Shown here: positions 44,455 to 55,822 of the stretch, in pieces
Layout: the number at the start of each line of letters is the position of its first letter
Numbering within the stretch: position 1 is the first letter of the stretch
NCBI RefSeq assembly: GCF_003001675.1
Contig: NZ_PVYW01000008.1
Location: 232,557-296,556, forward strand
DNA from: Cohnella sp. SGD-V74
GTDB lineage: Bacteria > Bacillota > Bacilli > Paenibacillales > Paenibacillaceae
Reading direction: 5' to 3'
DNA: 64,000 nucleotides
The notes under the pieces: generated by a model
Told to the model about the DNA's origin: nothing
What the model saw: only the letters and a program-made list of their open reading frames with translations
The model's database searches: none
Translations under genes and position numbers: made by a program

Positions 44455-44511
44455 TCAAGGCGCGGCCAATCGCGCGGACGGACTGCAGGGAGCCCGCAAC
44501 TCAATTAAGGG

Positions 44512-44540
44512 TTGACAGGAGCTCCCTTCGGCTGTAAAGT
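44512..44540 (+). promoter_or_regulatory. SigA promoter of the thi operon
   Basis: TTGACA (44512-44517) and TAAAGT (44535-44540) are exactly 17 bp apart, about ten bases before the riboswitch. Confidence 0.75.
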
Positions 44541-44551
44541 TTTTCATAGAA

Positions 44552-47950
<3,399 letters not shown>

Positions 47951-47973
<23 letters not shown>

Positions 47974-48859
47974 GCTGTACGTCATCACCGGTGAAAACTA
48001 TCATCCCGGACGCAGCATGGCGGAGGTCATGGAGGCGGCTTTAAGAGGAGGAGCCGATATCGTGCAGCTTCGGGACAAAGAGAGTCCGAAGCGGGAGCTG
48101 ATCGAGAAAGCGAAGCGGCTGAAGGAGCTGACCGCCAAATATGGAGTGCCGCTCATCGTCAACGACCATCCGGACGTCGCGCTGGCCGCGGACGCCGACG
48201 GCGTTCATCTGGGACAGGACGACTTGCCGATCGAGGCGGCGCGAGAGCTTCTCGGACCGCGACGCATTATCGGCATCTCCACGCACCGGATCGAGCAGGC
48301 CCGCGCCGCGGAACGGGCGGGAGCGGATTATATCGGCGTCGGTCCCGTCTATCCGACGGGCACCAAGCCGGGACGTCAGGCGGTAACGACTGCTTATGTC
48401 GCGCAGGCGGCCGCGGAAATCCGCATTCCGTTCGTCGCCATCGGCGGCATTACGGAGAGCAACGCGGAGGAAGTGCTGAGAGCGGGGGCCAGAAGGCTGT
48501 GCGCGGTGTCCGCGATCGTCGGCTATGCCGATCCCGAATCTGTCTGCCGCAATCTGCTGGAGAAGATTAACGCCTGGAGCTTGGGGGAGCAGGCAGTTGT
48601 ACCGGCATCTTTGCCGATATCCGTTGCGCAGACTTTGCCGGAGCGCAGGGACGTCCGGGAAATTGCGCTCACCGTCAACGGCCGCAGCGAGCGGACGCAG
48701 GCGGCTACGCTGCTGGAGCTGGCGGCGCAGTACAAGCTGGAAGGCCGCAGCGTCGTCGCCGACCTGGACGGGGCGGTCGTCCCGCGTCAGCTGTGGGGAG
48801 AGACGCCGCTGCAAGGCGGGTGCTCGGTCGAATTCGTTCATTTTGTCGGGGGAGGCTGA
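47951..48859 (+). CDS. thiE: ThiE-ThiS fusion: thiamin-phosphate synthase joined to sulfur carrier
   Basis: Residues 1-215 are a ThiE barrel (IVQLRDKE, VNDHPDVALAADADGVHLGQDD, GVGPVYPTGTK, AIGGIT), which couples HMP-PP and thiazole phosphate. After a linker, residues about 235-302 form a ThiS domain (LTVNGRSERTQAATLLELAA and SVEFVHFVGGG) ending in the glycines that receive sulfur. No separate thiS is seen in the operon, so the fused copy is probably the carrier. The C-terminal location of ThiS keeps the glycine tail free. RBS AGGAGG precedes ATG 47951. Confidence 0.92.
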
Positions 48860-48867
48860 GCGCGGGA

Positions 48868-49686
48868 ATGGAAATGAATACAATTGTGCAAGACGGGATG
48901 GTGATCGGGGGGCGGAAGCTGAAGTCCCGTTTTTTTCTCGGGACGGGCAGATTTCCGAGCCCTGCCGTTTTCCTTCGCGCGTTGGAGGCGTCCGGAGCCG
49001 AAGTCATTACGTTCGCGGTGCGCCGAATCAACCTGGACAACTATGAAGACGACGGCGTGCTGCAGCATGTCGCGGACAGAGAGTTGATTTATTTGCCCAA
49101 TACGTCGGGGGCCGGCAACGCCGATGAAGCCGTGCGAATTGCCCGGCTGGCACGCGCTGCGGGACTGGGGAATTGGATCAAGGTGGAGATCAGCGGCAAT
49201 CCGCGCACGCTGCTGCCCGATCCGTTCGAGACGCTTAAGGCGACGGAACGACTGGCCAACGAAGGCTTCACCGTGCTGTCTTATACGTCGGACGATCCGG
49301 CGCTGTGCCGCAGGCTGGAAGATGCCGGAGCGGCAGCGGTCATGCCGGGCGGAGCCCCGATCGGCACGGGGCTTGGCATTCTGAATCCGTACAACCTGAG
49401 CCTGATTGCCGAGGAGGCGCGGGTTCCCGTCATCGTGGATGCGGGCCTGGGATCGGCAGGGGATGCCGTTCAGGCGATGGAGCTGGGAGCGGACGGCATT
49501 CTCGCCAATACACCCGTCTCCAAAGCGGTCGACCCGGTGGCGATGGCGCGGGCGATGAGGCTGGCGATTGAAGCGGGGCGGTTGTCCCGGTTGGCCGGAC
49601 GCATCCCTCGGAAGCGTTACGCCTCTGCCAGCAGCGAACCGGGGGGACGGCTGTTCATACCCGAAGCTTGGGAGGGGAAAACGTGA
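48868..49686 (+). CDS. thiG: Thiazole synthase
   Basis: The 272-residue barrel forms the thiazole ring from deoxyxylulose phosphate, dehydroglycine and ThiS-thiocarboxylate. The Schiff-base lysine lies in NWIKVEI; phosphate-binding glycines are in VDAGLGSAGDAVQAMELGAD. FLGTGRFPSPAV is the family start. ATG 48868 or 48874 are both possible, with GGGGGAGG upstream. The stop overlaps the GTG start of thiO. Confidence 0.96.
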   Translation: MEMNTIVQDGMVIGGRKLKSRFFLGTGRFPSPAVFLRALEASGAEVITFAVRRINLDNYEDDGVLQHVADRELIYLPNTSGAGNADEAVRIARLARAAGLGNWIKVEISGNPRTLLPDPFETLKATERLANEGFTVLSYTSDDPALCRRLEDAGAAAVMPGGAPIGTGLGILNPYNLSLIAEEARVPVIVDAGLGSAGDAVQAMELGADGILANTPVSKAVDPVAMARAMRLAIEAGRLSRLAGRIPRKRYASASSEPGGRLFIPEAWEGKT

Positions 49687-50969
49687 GCGGAGCGCCGGAA
49701 GGAAACGTGGAAGCGAGGCCCGCGACGGAGGTCGCGATGTCGGCGCAATCGGCAGGGTTTGCGGAGTCGTTGCGAGCGGCAGGGGGTGCGAAGTTGGCGC
49801 GATCTGCAGGGTTTGCGAAGTCTGCGCAATCGATTGAGGTACTGATCCTCGGAGGGGGCATCATCGGTTTGTCCAGCGCATGGGAGGCGGCCAAGCGAGG
49901 CTTCCGCGTTACAGTGCTCGAGGCGGAGGAGTTCGGCGGCCAAGCCTCCGGAGCGGCAGCTGGGATGCTGGCGCCGTTCTCGGAAAATACGGAAAGCCCC
50001 GATGCGTTTTTTCGGCTGTGCGCAGACAGCCATGCGCGGTATCCGGACTGGGTTCGCGAGCTGGAGGAGCTGACGGGACGTTCGGTCGAATTGCGCGGCA
50101 GCGGGAGTTTGAATGTCGCGTTTCACGAGGCGGATTTTCTGTCCCTGCGCGCCAGACTCGAATGGCAGAGCCGGTACGGGACCGGATTCGAGCTGCTCGG
50201 CGCGTCGGAGCTGCGGCGACTGGAGCCGGAATTGTCCGAACAGGCGCTAGGGGCACTTTATTGTCCCGGCGAAAGCCATGTGTTCGCCCCGAAGCTGGTC
50301 GGCGCGTTGGAGGAAGCTTGCCGCCGGGCGGGCGTTCGGCTCGTTGCCCATGCGGGACGCGTTGCGGGTTTGGAGCGAGTTGCCGGCACGGGCGTAGCCG
50401 TCCGAACCGCGGGCGCGGGAAGCTGGCTGGCGGATCGGGTCGTCGTATGCGCCGGAGCCTGGAGCGGATTCGTGCGGGAGTGGCTGCCCGTCGACGTGCC
50501 GGTTCATCCGATCCGGGGGCAGATTTGCGCATACGATGGGAAGGGCGGCCGCATCCGCCATATGATTTTTTCCAGCCAGGCGTATTGGGTCGGCAAAAAA
50601 GACGGAAGCCTCGTATGCGGAGCTTCGGAAGATGTCGCGGGTTTCGAGCGGAGCGTCACGGAGCAGGGCATCGGGCGGCTGACGCGCTGGAGCGGCCGCG
50701 CGATGCCTTATCTGCGCGACGTCTCTCCCTCTCGGGGCTGGGCGGGCTTAAGGCCCGCGACGCTGGACGGCTGGCCGCTGATCGGCTCCGTCCCCGAAGC
50801 TCCGGAGCTGATACTGGCGTGCGGCCATTATCGCAACGGCATTCTGCTCAGTCCGGCGACGGCGGCGATCGTCGGAGACTTGCTGCAAGGGAAGAACGAC
50901 GGATACGGGAACGTCTTCGGGATCGAGCGCTTCTCCCCTGCCGGAACAACGAGGAGGGGACTAGGATGA
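49683..50969 (+). CDS. thiO: Glycine oxidase with repetitive N-terminal extension
   Basis: The 428-residue FAD enzyme oxidises glycine to dehydroglycine for ThiG. The FAD motif LILGGGIIGLSSAWEAAKRG normally starts within a few residues of the N-terminus, but here about 50 residues precede it. They contain a 9-residue repeat (SAQSAGFAE, SLRAAGGAK, LARSAGFAK, SAQSIE) coded by 27-bp DNA repeats (about 49738-49835). GTG 49683 has GGGAGGGG five bases upstream, so the extension is probably translated. GHYRNGILLSPAT near the end is the typical ThiO C-terminal motif. Confidence 0.92.
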   Translation: MSGAPEGNVEARPATEVAMSAQSAGFAESLRAAGGAKLARSAGFAKSAQSIEVLILGGGIIGLSSAWEAAKRGFRVTVLEAEEFGGQASGAAAGMLAPFSENTESPDAFFRLCADSHARYPDWVRELEELTGRSVELRGSGSLNVAFHEADFLSLRARLEWQSRYGTGFELLGASELRRLEPELSEQALGALYCPGESHVFAPKLVGALEEACRRAGVRLVAHAGRVAGLERVAGTGVAVRTAGAGSWLADRVVVCAGAWSGFVREWLPVDVPVHPIRGQICAYDGKGGRIRHMIFSSQAYWVGKKDGSLVCGASEDVAGFERSVTEQGIGRLTRWSGRAMPYLRDVSPSRGWAGLRPATLDGWPLIGSVPEAPELILACGHYRNGILLSPATAAIVGDLLQGKNDGYGNVFGIERFSPAGTTRRGLG

Positions 50970-51832
50970 GAGGCGTCGCTCGTTCGTCCGGCGAAGCTCC
51001 CGCCCTTCGCCGTTCGCTTGTTTTGACGGTTGCCGGCTCGGACTCGGGCGGGGGAGCGGGCATTCAGGCGGATTTGAAGACGTTTCAGGAGCTTGGCGTA
51101 TACGGGATGAGCGTCGTGACGGCGGTGACGGCGCAAAACAGCTTAGGGGTGCAGCGCGTGGAGGCGGTCTCCCCGGACATGGTGGAAGCGCAGCTCGAAA
51201 GCGTGCTGTCCGACATCGGAGCCGATGCCGTCAAGACGGGGATGCTGCCCCAGTCGGCCCATGTTGAAACGGCGGCGAGTTCTTTTGCGCGGCATCGGGT
51301 CAAAAGGCTTGTCGTCGATCCGGTATGCGCCGCTTCGGACGGCTCGGCGCTCATGGACGGCGGAGCGTTCGAAGCGATGAAGCGTCTGCTGCTGCCGATG
51401 GCGGAAGTCGTCACGCCGAACCTGCCGGAAGCTTGCCGGCTGCTCGGCGTCCGTTCCGACGACATTCGAACGATTGCGGATATGGAGAGATTGGCAAAGC
51501 GGCTGCTCTCGTTGGGCTCCAGGCATGTTTTTCTTAAGGGCGGGCATTGGAACGGAGAAGAGGCCGTCGACGTATTCGTCTCTGCTCATCGCCCCGAGGA
51601 GGCGCGGCGGTTCACGGGGCCGAGGTATCCGACTCTCCATACGCACGGAACGGGCTGCACGACGGCGTCCGCCATCGCGGCTTTGCTGGCGCAAGGGGCT
51701 CTTCCGGAGGAGGCATGCCGGGAAGCGAAGGCGTTCGTGGCCGCGGCGATTTCGGAAGCTTTTTCGCTCGGGGGAGGAACGGGCTCTCTCTGGCACGGCG
51801 CATTTGCGGAAAAGAGGCGGGTTTTGCGTTAA
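50966..51832 (+). CDS. thiD: Hydroxymethylpyrimidine (phosphate) kinase
   Basis: The 288-residue kinase phosphorylates HMP and HMP-P. TVAGSDSGGGAGIQADLKTF, VVDPVCAASDGSAL and the anion-hole THGTGCTTASAIAA are the ribokinase-like signatures of ThiD. The N-terminus (about 17 residues) is longer than usual. It overlaps thiO by four bases and closes the operon; thiM and tenA are not seen. Confidence 0.95.
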   Translation: MRGVARSSGEAPALRRSLVLTVAGSDSGGGAGIQADLKTFQELGVYGMSVVTAVTAQNSLGVQRVEAVSPDMVEAQLESVLSDIGADAVKTGMLPQSAHVETAASSFARHRVKRLVVDPVCAASDGSALMDGGAFEAMKRLLLPMAEVVTPNLPEACRLLGVRSDDIRTIADMERLAKRLLSLGSRHVFLKGGHWNGEEAVDVFVSAHRPEEARRFTGPRYPTLHTHGTGCTTASAIAALLAQGALPEEACREAKAFVAAAISEAFSLGGGTGSLWHGAFAEKRRVLR

Positions 51833-51837
51833 TCGGC

Positions 51838-51866
51838 TTGCTTGCGGTTCTCCGATCCCCTATAAT
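51838..51866 (+). promoter_or_regulatory. SigA promoter of the pheST operon
   Basis: TTGCTT (51838-51843) and TATAAT (51861-51866) are 17 bp apart, six bases after the thiD stop codon. Confidence 0.7.
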
Positions 51867-51873
51867 GGTCAAT

Positions 51874-52170
51874 AAATGCACAAATGCGACGATGGAGAAA
51901 AGTAAGCAGTGCCTTCTTACAGGGAGGGAGCGCCGAAGATTGCGAGCGTTCCTAAGAAATCAGGCTGCCGAAGTTCGCTCCGGAGCAGATCTCTGAACGT
52001 TCGGCTGCGGCCGTCCAGTAGGAGATACCGGCTTGCGGCCCGTTACGCCGCGTGAAGCGGGAATGTCCAAGCGCCGGATCAGGCGCGTGTCCGAATGAGG
52101 GCGGGGGCGTTCCAACAAGGGTGGTACCACGGTCTTTTCGTCCCTTACGGGAGAGAAGGCTTTTTATTTT
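51874..52170 (+). promoter_or_regulatory. T-box leader of pheS (Phe)
   Basis: The T-box core AGGGTGGTACCACGG (52118-52132) is followed by a terminator hairpin (CTTTTCGTCCC with GGGAGAGAAGG, then TTTTT). The stem I specifier region carries TTC at 51974-51976, in the same position as the putative Leu codon in the ilvB leader, which matches phenylalanine. Confidence 0.92.
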
Positions 52171-52191
52171 GTCGCGAGAAGGAGAATGGTG

Positions 52192-53226
52192 ATGAAGGAA
52201 CGATTAGAGGCTTTGCGGAGCGAAGCGCTGGATAAGCTGCAGACCGTGGCGGACGCCGCCGCGCTGAACGATCTCCGCGTGCATTACTTGGGCAAGAAGG
52301 GGCAGCTTACCGAAATTTTGCGCGGCATGGGCTCGCTCAGCGCCGAGGAGCGCCCGATCATCGGGCAGGTCGGCAACGAGGTTCGCGCGGCGATCGAAGC
52401 GGTTATCGCGGAGAAGCAAGCCGGCTTTGAACAGGCCGAGACTGCGCGCCGTCTGCAAGCGGAGACGATCGACGTTACGCTGCCGGGCAAAAAGTCCGCC
52501 GTCGGCGCCGTTCACCCGTTGAACAAAATCGTCGAGGAAATCGAAGACATTTTCATCGGCATGGGCTATACGGTGGCGGAAGGTCCCGAGGTGGAGACGG
52601 ACTTCTTCAACTTCGAAGCGCTGAACCTGCCGAAAAACCATCCCGCGCGCGATATGCAGGATTCCTTCTATATTACGGATGAGATTTTGCTGCGCACGCA
52701 GACGTCTCCCGTCCAGATTCGCACGATGAAGGCGATGAACGGCCAGACGCCGGTTAAAGTCATCTGTCCGGGCAAAGTGTATCGCCGCGACGACGACGAC
52801 GCGACGCATTCGTTCATGTTCCACCAGATCGAAGGGCTCGTTATCGGGCCGAACATTCGCATGAGCGACTTGAAAGGAACGCTGCTGCAATTCGTCCGGG
52901 AAATGTACGGCTCGCAGATGCAAATCCGCCTGCGCCCGAGCTTCTTCCCGTTCACGGAGCCGAGCGCGGAGGTCGACGTCACCTGCGCCCAATGCGGCGG
53001 CAGCGGCTGCCGGATGTGCAAGCACACCGGCTGGATCGAAATTCTCGGCTGCGGCATGGTGCACCCTAAAGTGCTCGAATACGGCGGCTACGATCCGAAG
53101 GAAGTAACCGGCTTCGCGTTCGGCATGGGCGTGGAACGGATCGCGCTGCTGAAATACGGCATTGACGACATCCGTCATTTCTACGCGAACGATACGAAGT
53201 TCTTGAGCCAGTTCGCCAAAATATAG
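52192..53226 (+). CDS. pheS: Phenylalanyl-tRNA synthetase alpha subunit
   Basis: The 344-residue class II subunit has an N-terminal coiled-coil tRNA-binding arm (1-90) and the catalytic domain. Motif 2 is in FRRDD-like [20 protein letters not shown], and motif 3 in [15 protein letters not shown] zinc-like cysteine group [17 protein letters not shown] lies before the motif 3 region, as usual. ATG 52192 has AAGGAG seven bases upstream; ATG 52186 and GTG 52189 are in frame. It follows the Phe T-box. Confidence 0.97.
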   Translation: MKERLEALRSEALDKLQTVADAAALNDLRVHYLGKKGQLTEILRGMGSLSAEERPIIGQVGNEVRAAIEAVIAEKQAGFEQAETARRLQAETIDVTLPGKKSAVGAVHPLNKIVEEIEDIFIGMGYTVAEGPEVETDFFNFEALNLPKNHPARDMQDSFYITDEILLRTQTSPVQIRTMKAMNGQTPVKVICPGKVYRRDDDDATHSFMFHQIEGLVIGPNIRMSDLKGTLLQFVREMYGSQMQIRLRPSFFPFTEPSAEVDVTCAQCGGSGCRMCKHTGWIEILGCGMVHPKVLEYGGYDPKEVTGFAFGMGVERIALLKYGIDDIRHFYANDTKFLSQFAKI

Positions 53227-53264
53227 CGCGAAAAAAATTACGATAAAAACGAGGGGAGTTTCCC

Positions 53265-55712
53265 ATGAACGTATCCTATCGGTGGTTATCCGATTATATC
53301 GATTTGAGCGGCATTCCCGCCGAGCAACTGGCGGAGATGATGACGCGGGGCGGCATCGAGATCGATTCCGTGCCGTCTCGCAATGCGGGCGTTACCGGCG
53401 TAGTCGTCGGCTATGTGAAAAAAAGAGAGAAGCATCCCGACGCGGATAAGCTGAGCGTCTGCACCGTCGACGCCGGAACGGGCGAAGATTTGCAGATCGT
53501 CTGCGGAGCGCAGAATGTCGGCGCGGATATGAAGGTGCCGGTCGCCGTCGTTGGCGCGAAGCTGCCGGGAGGCCTGAACATTAAGCGCGCTAAGCTGCGC
53601 GGCGTGGAATCGCAGGGCATGATCTGCTCTGCGCGCGAGCTCGGCATCAACGACAAGTTGCTGCCGAAGGAGCAACAAGAAGGCATTCTCGTGCTCCCTC
53701 CCGAGACGGAGATTGGTCGCGACATCCTCGACGTGCTTGCGCTGGACGACTCGATCCTCGAGCTCGACCTGACTCCGAACCGTTCGGACTGCCTCAGCAT
53801 GCTCGGCGTGGCCTACGAGGTGTCTGCGCTGACCGGCCGTCCGCTAAATTTGCCCGATCCGGCAAAAGACATTTATTCGGCTGCGGAAGTCACTTCGGAT
53901 TATGTCCGGGTGTCGATCAGCTCGCCGGAGCATTGCTCGCTGTATACCGCCCGCTACATTAAAGGAGTCAAGGTCGCCCCTGCGCCGCAATGGATTCAGA
54001 ACCGTCTGATCGCTGCGGGCGTAAGACCGATCAACAACATCGTCGACATTACGAACTATGTCATGCTGGAATACGGCCAACCGCTGCATGCGTTCGACGC
54101 GGGCAAGGTAGCCGGCGGACGCATCGACGTTCGTCTGGCGCAGGCCGGCGAGACGCTCGTGACGCTCGACGACCAGGAGCGCAAGCTGGAGCCGCACATG
54201 CTCGTTATCGCGGACGCGGAGAAGGCGATCGGCTTGGCCGGCGTAATGGGCGGCGCGAACTCCGAAGTATCCGAGGGCACGACGGACATCATCCTGGAAT
54301 CGGCGAAATTTGACGGCAGCACGGTTCGACGCACTTCGCGCCAGCTGGGCTTGCGTTCGGAGGCTTCCGCCCGCTTCGAGAAGGAAGTCGATCAGGACCG
54401 GGTCCGCGCGGCGCTGGACCGTGCGGCGGGATTGATTGCCCGTTATGCGGAAGGACTTGTGACGGAAGGCGTCGCCGAAGCGGAAGTGTCTGCGAAGCAG
54501 CCGGCCGTCATCGATCTGTCCCTCTCCCGCGTGAACGGCATGCTCGGAACGGAGCTGTCTTCGCTGGAGATCAAGACGATTCTGTCCCGGCTGCAATTCA
54601 AGGTCGAGGCCAGCGGCGACGATATTTGGAAGGTCACCGTTCCTTCGCGGCGCGGGGACATCTCCCGCGACGTCGATCTCGTGGAGGAGATTGCGCGCCT
54701 GCACGGCTATGACGAAATTCCGACGACGCCGATCGAAGGCCCGACGACGCCGGGCTCCCTGACGAAGCCGCAGGCGATTCGCCGCGAATTGCGGACGATT
54801 CTGACCGGAGCAGGGCTGCATGAGGCGATCAGCTATTCCGTAACCTCGCTGCCGAGAACGGAGCTGTTTGCGGAGCTGGCGGCCGGCGCCAAGCCGATCG
54901 CGCTGGCGATGCCGATGAGCGAGGAGCGCAGCGTGCTGCGTACGACGCTCATTCCAAGCTTGCTGGAGGCGGCTGCCTACAACCTGAATCGGAAAAACAA
55001 CGATGTCGCCCTGTTCGAAATCGGCAACGTCTATCACACGGACGAAACGACGCTGACGAGACTGCCGAATGAGAAGCCGAGAGCGGCGCTGCTGCTGTTG
55101 GGCAACCGCCGTACCGCGGCATGGAACCGTACTGCGGAGCCTGTCGATTTCTACGATGCCAAGGGCGTTCTGGAGCAGGCGTTCGACCGGCTCGGTCTGA
55201 CGGGACGTATTTCCTATGAAGCCGCCCAGCCGGCTGGCTTCCATCCGGGCCGCACAGCCGCGATCGTCATCCGCACGGAGCGCGGCAGCGAGACGATCGG
55301 CTACGTCGGCCAGGTGCATCCGGAGACGCAGCGCGAGTTCGATCTGCCCGATGCATATGTGGCCGAGCTCGAACTGGAGCCGATCTACGAGTATGCGGAT
55401 GCGAGCATTGAATACCGCATCCTGCCCCGTTATCCGGCGATCGAGCGCGATATCGCGGTCGTCGTGGATCGGAGCGTCGCTGGAGGAGCGCTGACGGAGA
55501 CGATCGCCGCTTCCGCCGGAGAGCTGCTGGAGTCGGTGAAGGTGTTCGACGTGTATACCGGAGAGAGAATCGGCAGCGACAAGAAGAGCGTTGCTGTGGC
55601 GCTTGTCTACCGTCACGCGGAACGTACGCTGACGGACGAGGAAGTCGGAGAGGCGCATGCCCGCGTGCTTGTGCAGCTGGAACAATCTTACGGCGCGGAA
55701 CTTCGGAAATAG
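53265..55712 (+). CDS. pheT: Phenylalanyl-tRNA synthetase beta subunit
   Basis: The 815-residue subunit has the N-terminal tRNA-binding OB domain (KREKHPDADKLSVCTVDAG), the B3/B4 editing domain, B5, the catalytic-like B6-B7 core and the C-terminal anticodon-binding FDX-ACB domain (RYPAIERDIAVVVD). GAGGGGAG precedes ATG 53265. The operon ends at a terminator 19 bases downstream. Confidence 0.97.
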   Translation: MNVSYRWLSDYIDLSGIPAEQLAEMMTRGGIEIDSVPSRNAGVTGVVVGYVKKREKHPDADKLSVCTVDAGTGEDLQIVCGAQNVGADMKVPVAVVGAKLPGGLNIKRAKLRGVESQGMICSARELGINDKLLPKEQQEGILVLPPETEIGRDILDVLALDDSILELDLTPNRSDCLSMLGVAYEVSALTGRPLNLPDPAKDIYSAAEVTSDYVRVSISSPEHCSLYTARYIKGVKVAPAPQWIQNRLIAAGVRPINNIVDITNYVMLEYGQPLHAFDAGKVAGGRIDVRLAQAGETLVTLDDQERKLEPHMLVIADAEKAIGLAGVMGGANSEVSEGTTDIILESAKFDGSTVRRTSRQLGLRSEASARFEKEVDQDRVRAALDRAAGLIARYAEGLVTEGVAEAEVSAKQPAVIDLSLSRVNGMLGTELSSLEIKTILSRLQFKVEASGDDIWKVTVPSRRGDISRDVDLVEEIARLHGYDEIPTTPIEGPTTPGSLTKPQAIRRELRTILTGAGLHEAISYSVTSLPRTELFAELAAGAKPIALAMPMSEERSVLRTTLIPSLLEAAAYNLNRKNNDVALFEIGNVYHTDETTLTRLPNEKPRAALLLLGNRRTAAWNRTAEPVDFYDAKGVLEQAFDRLGLTGRISYEAAQPAGFHPGRTAAIVIRTERGSETIGYVGQVHPETQREFDLPDAYVAELELEPIYEYADASIEYRILPRYPAIERDIAVVVDRSVAGGALTETIAASAGELLESVKVFDVYTGERIGSDKKSVAVALVYRHAERTLTDEEVGEAHARVLVQLEQSYGAELRK

Positions 55713-55730
55713 GCAGGAAACGATATGGGA

Positions 55731-55783
55731 GGCAGCGAATACATCTAGACGCCGGTTGGCGGAAGATGGTTCGCTGCTTTTGT
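55731..55783 (+). terminator. Terminator after pheT
   Basis: GGCAGCGAA pairs with TTCGCTGC; a smaller hairpin (CGCC/GGCG) lies in the loop, and TTTTGTT follows. Confidence 0.7.
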
Positions 55784-55822
55784 TACATACAATTACTACG
55801 AATGCAATGGGAGGATCACGCC

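Noticed and set aside
48838..49068. Small minus-strand frame near the thiE-thiS end as a possible separate gene
   Set aside because: It lies opposite thiG, and the sense frames explain the region fully.
49880..50965. Long N-terminal extension of thiD upstream of 50966
   Set aside because: The upstream frame overlaps thiO out of phase. A ribosome site and the ATGA overlap place the thiD start at 50966.
53844..55685. A 613-codon open frame antisense to pheT
   Set aside because: Shadow of an essential, fully recognisable gene; no motif or ribosome site.
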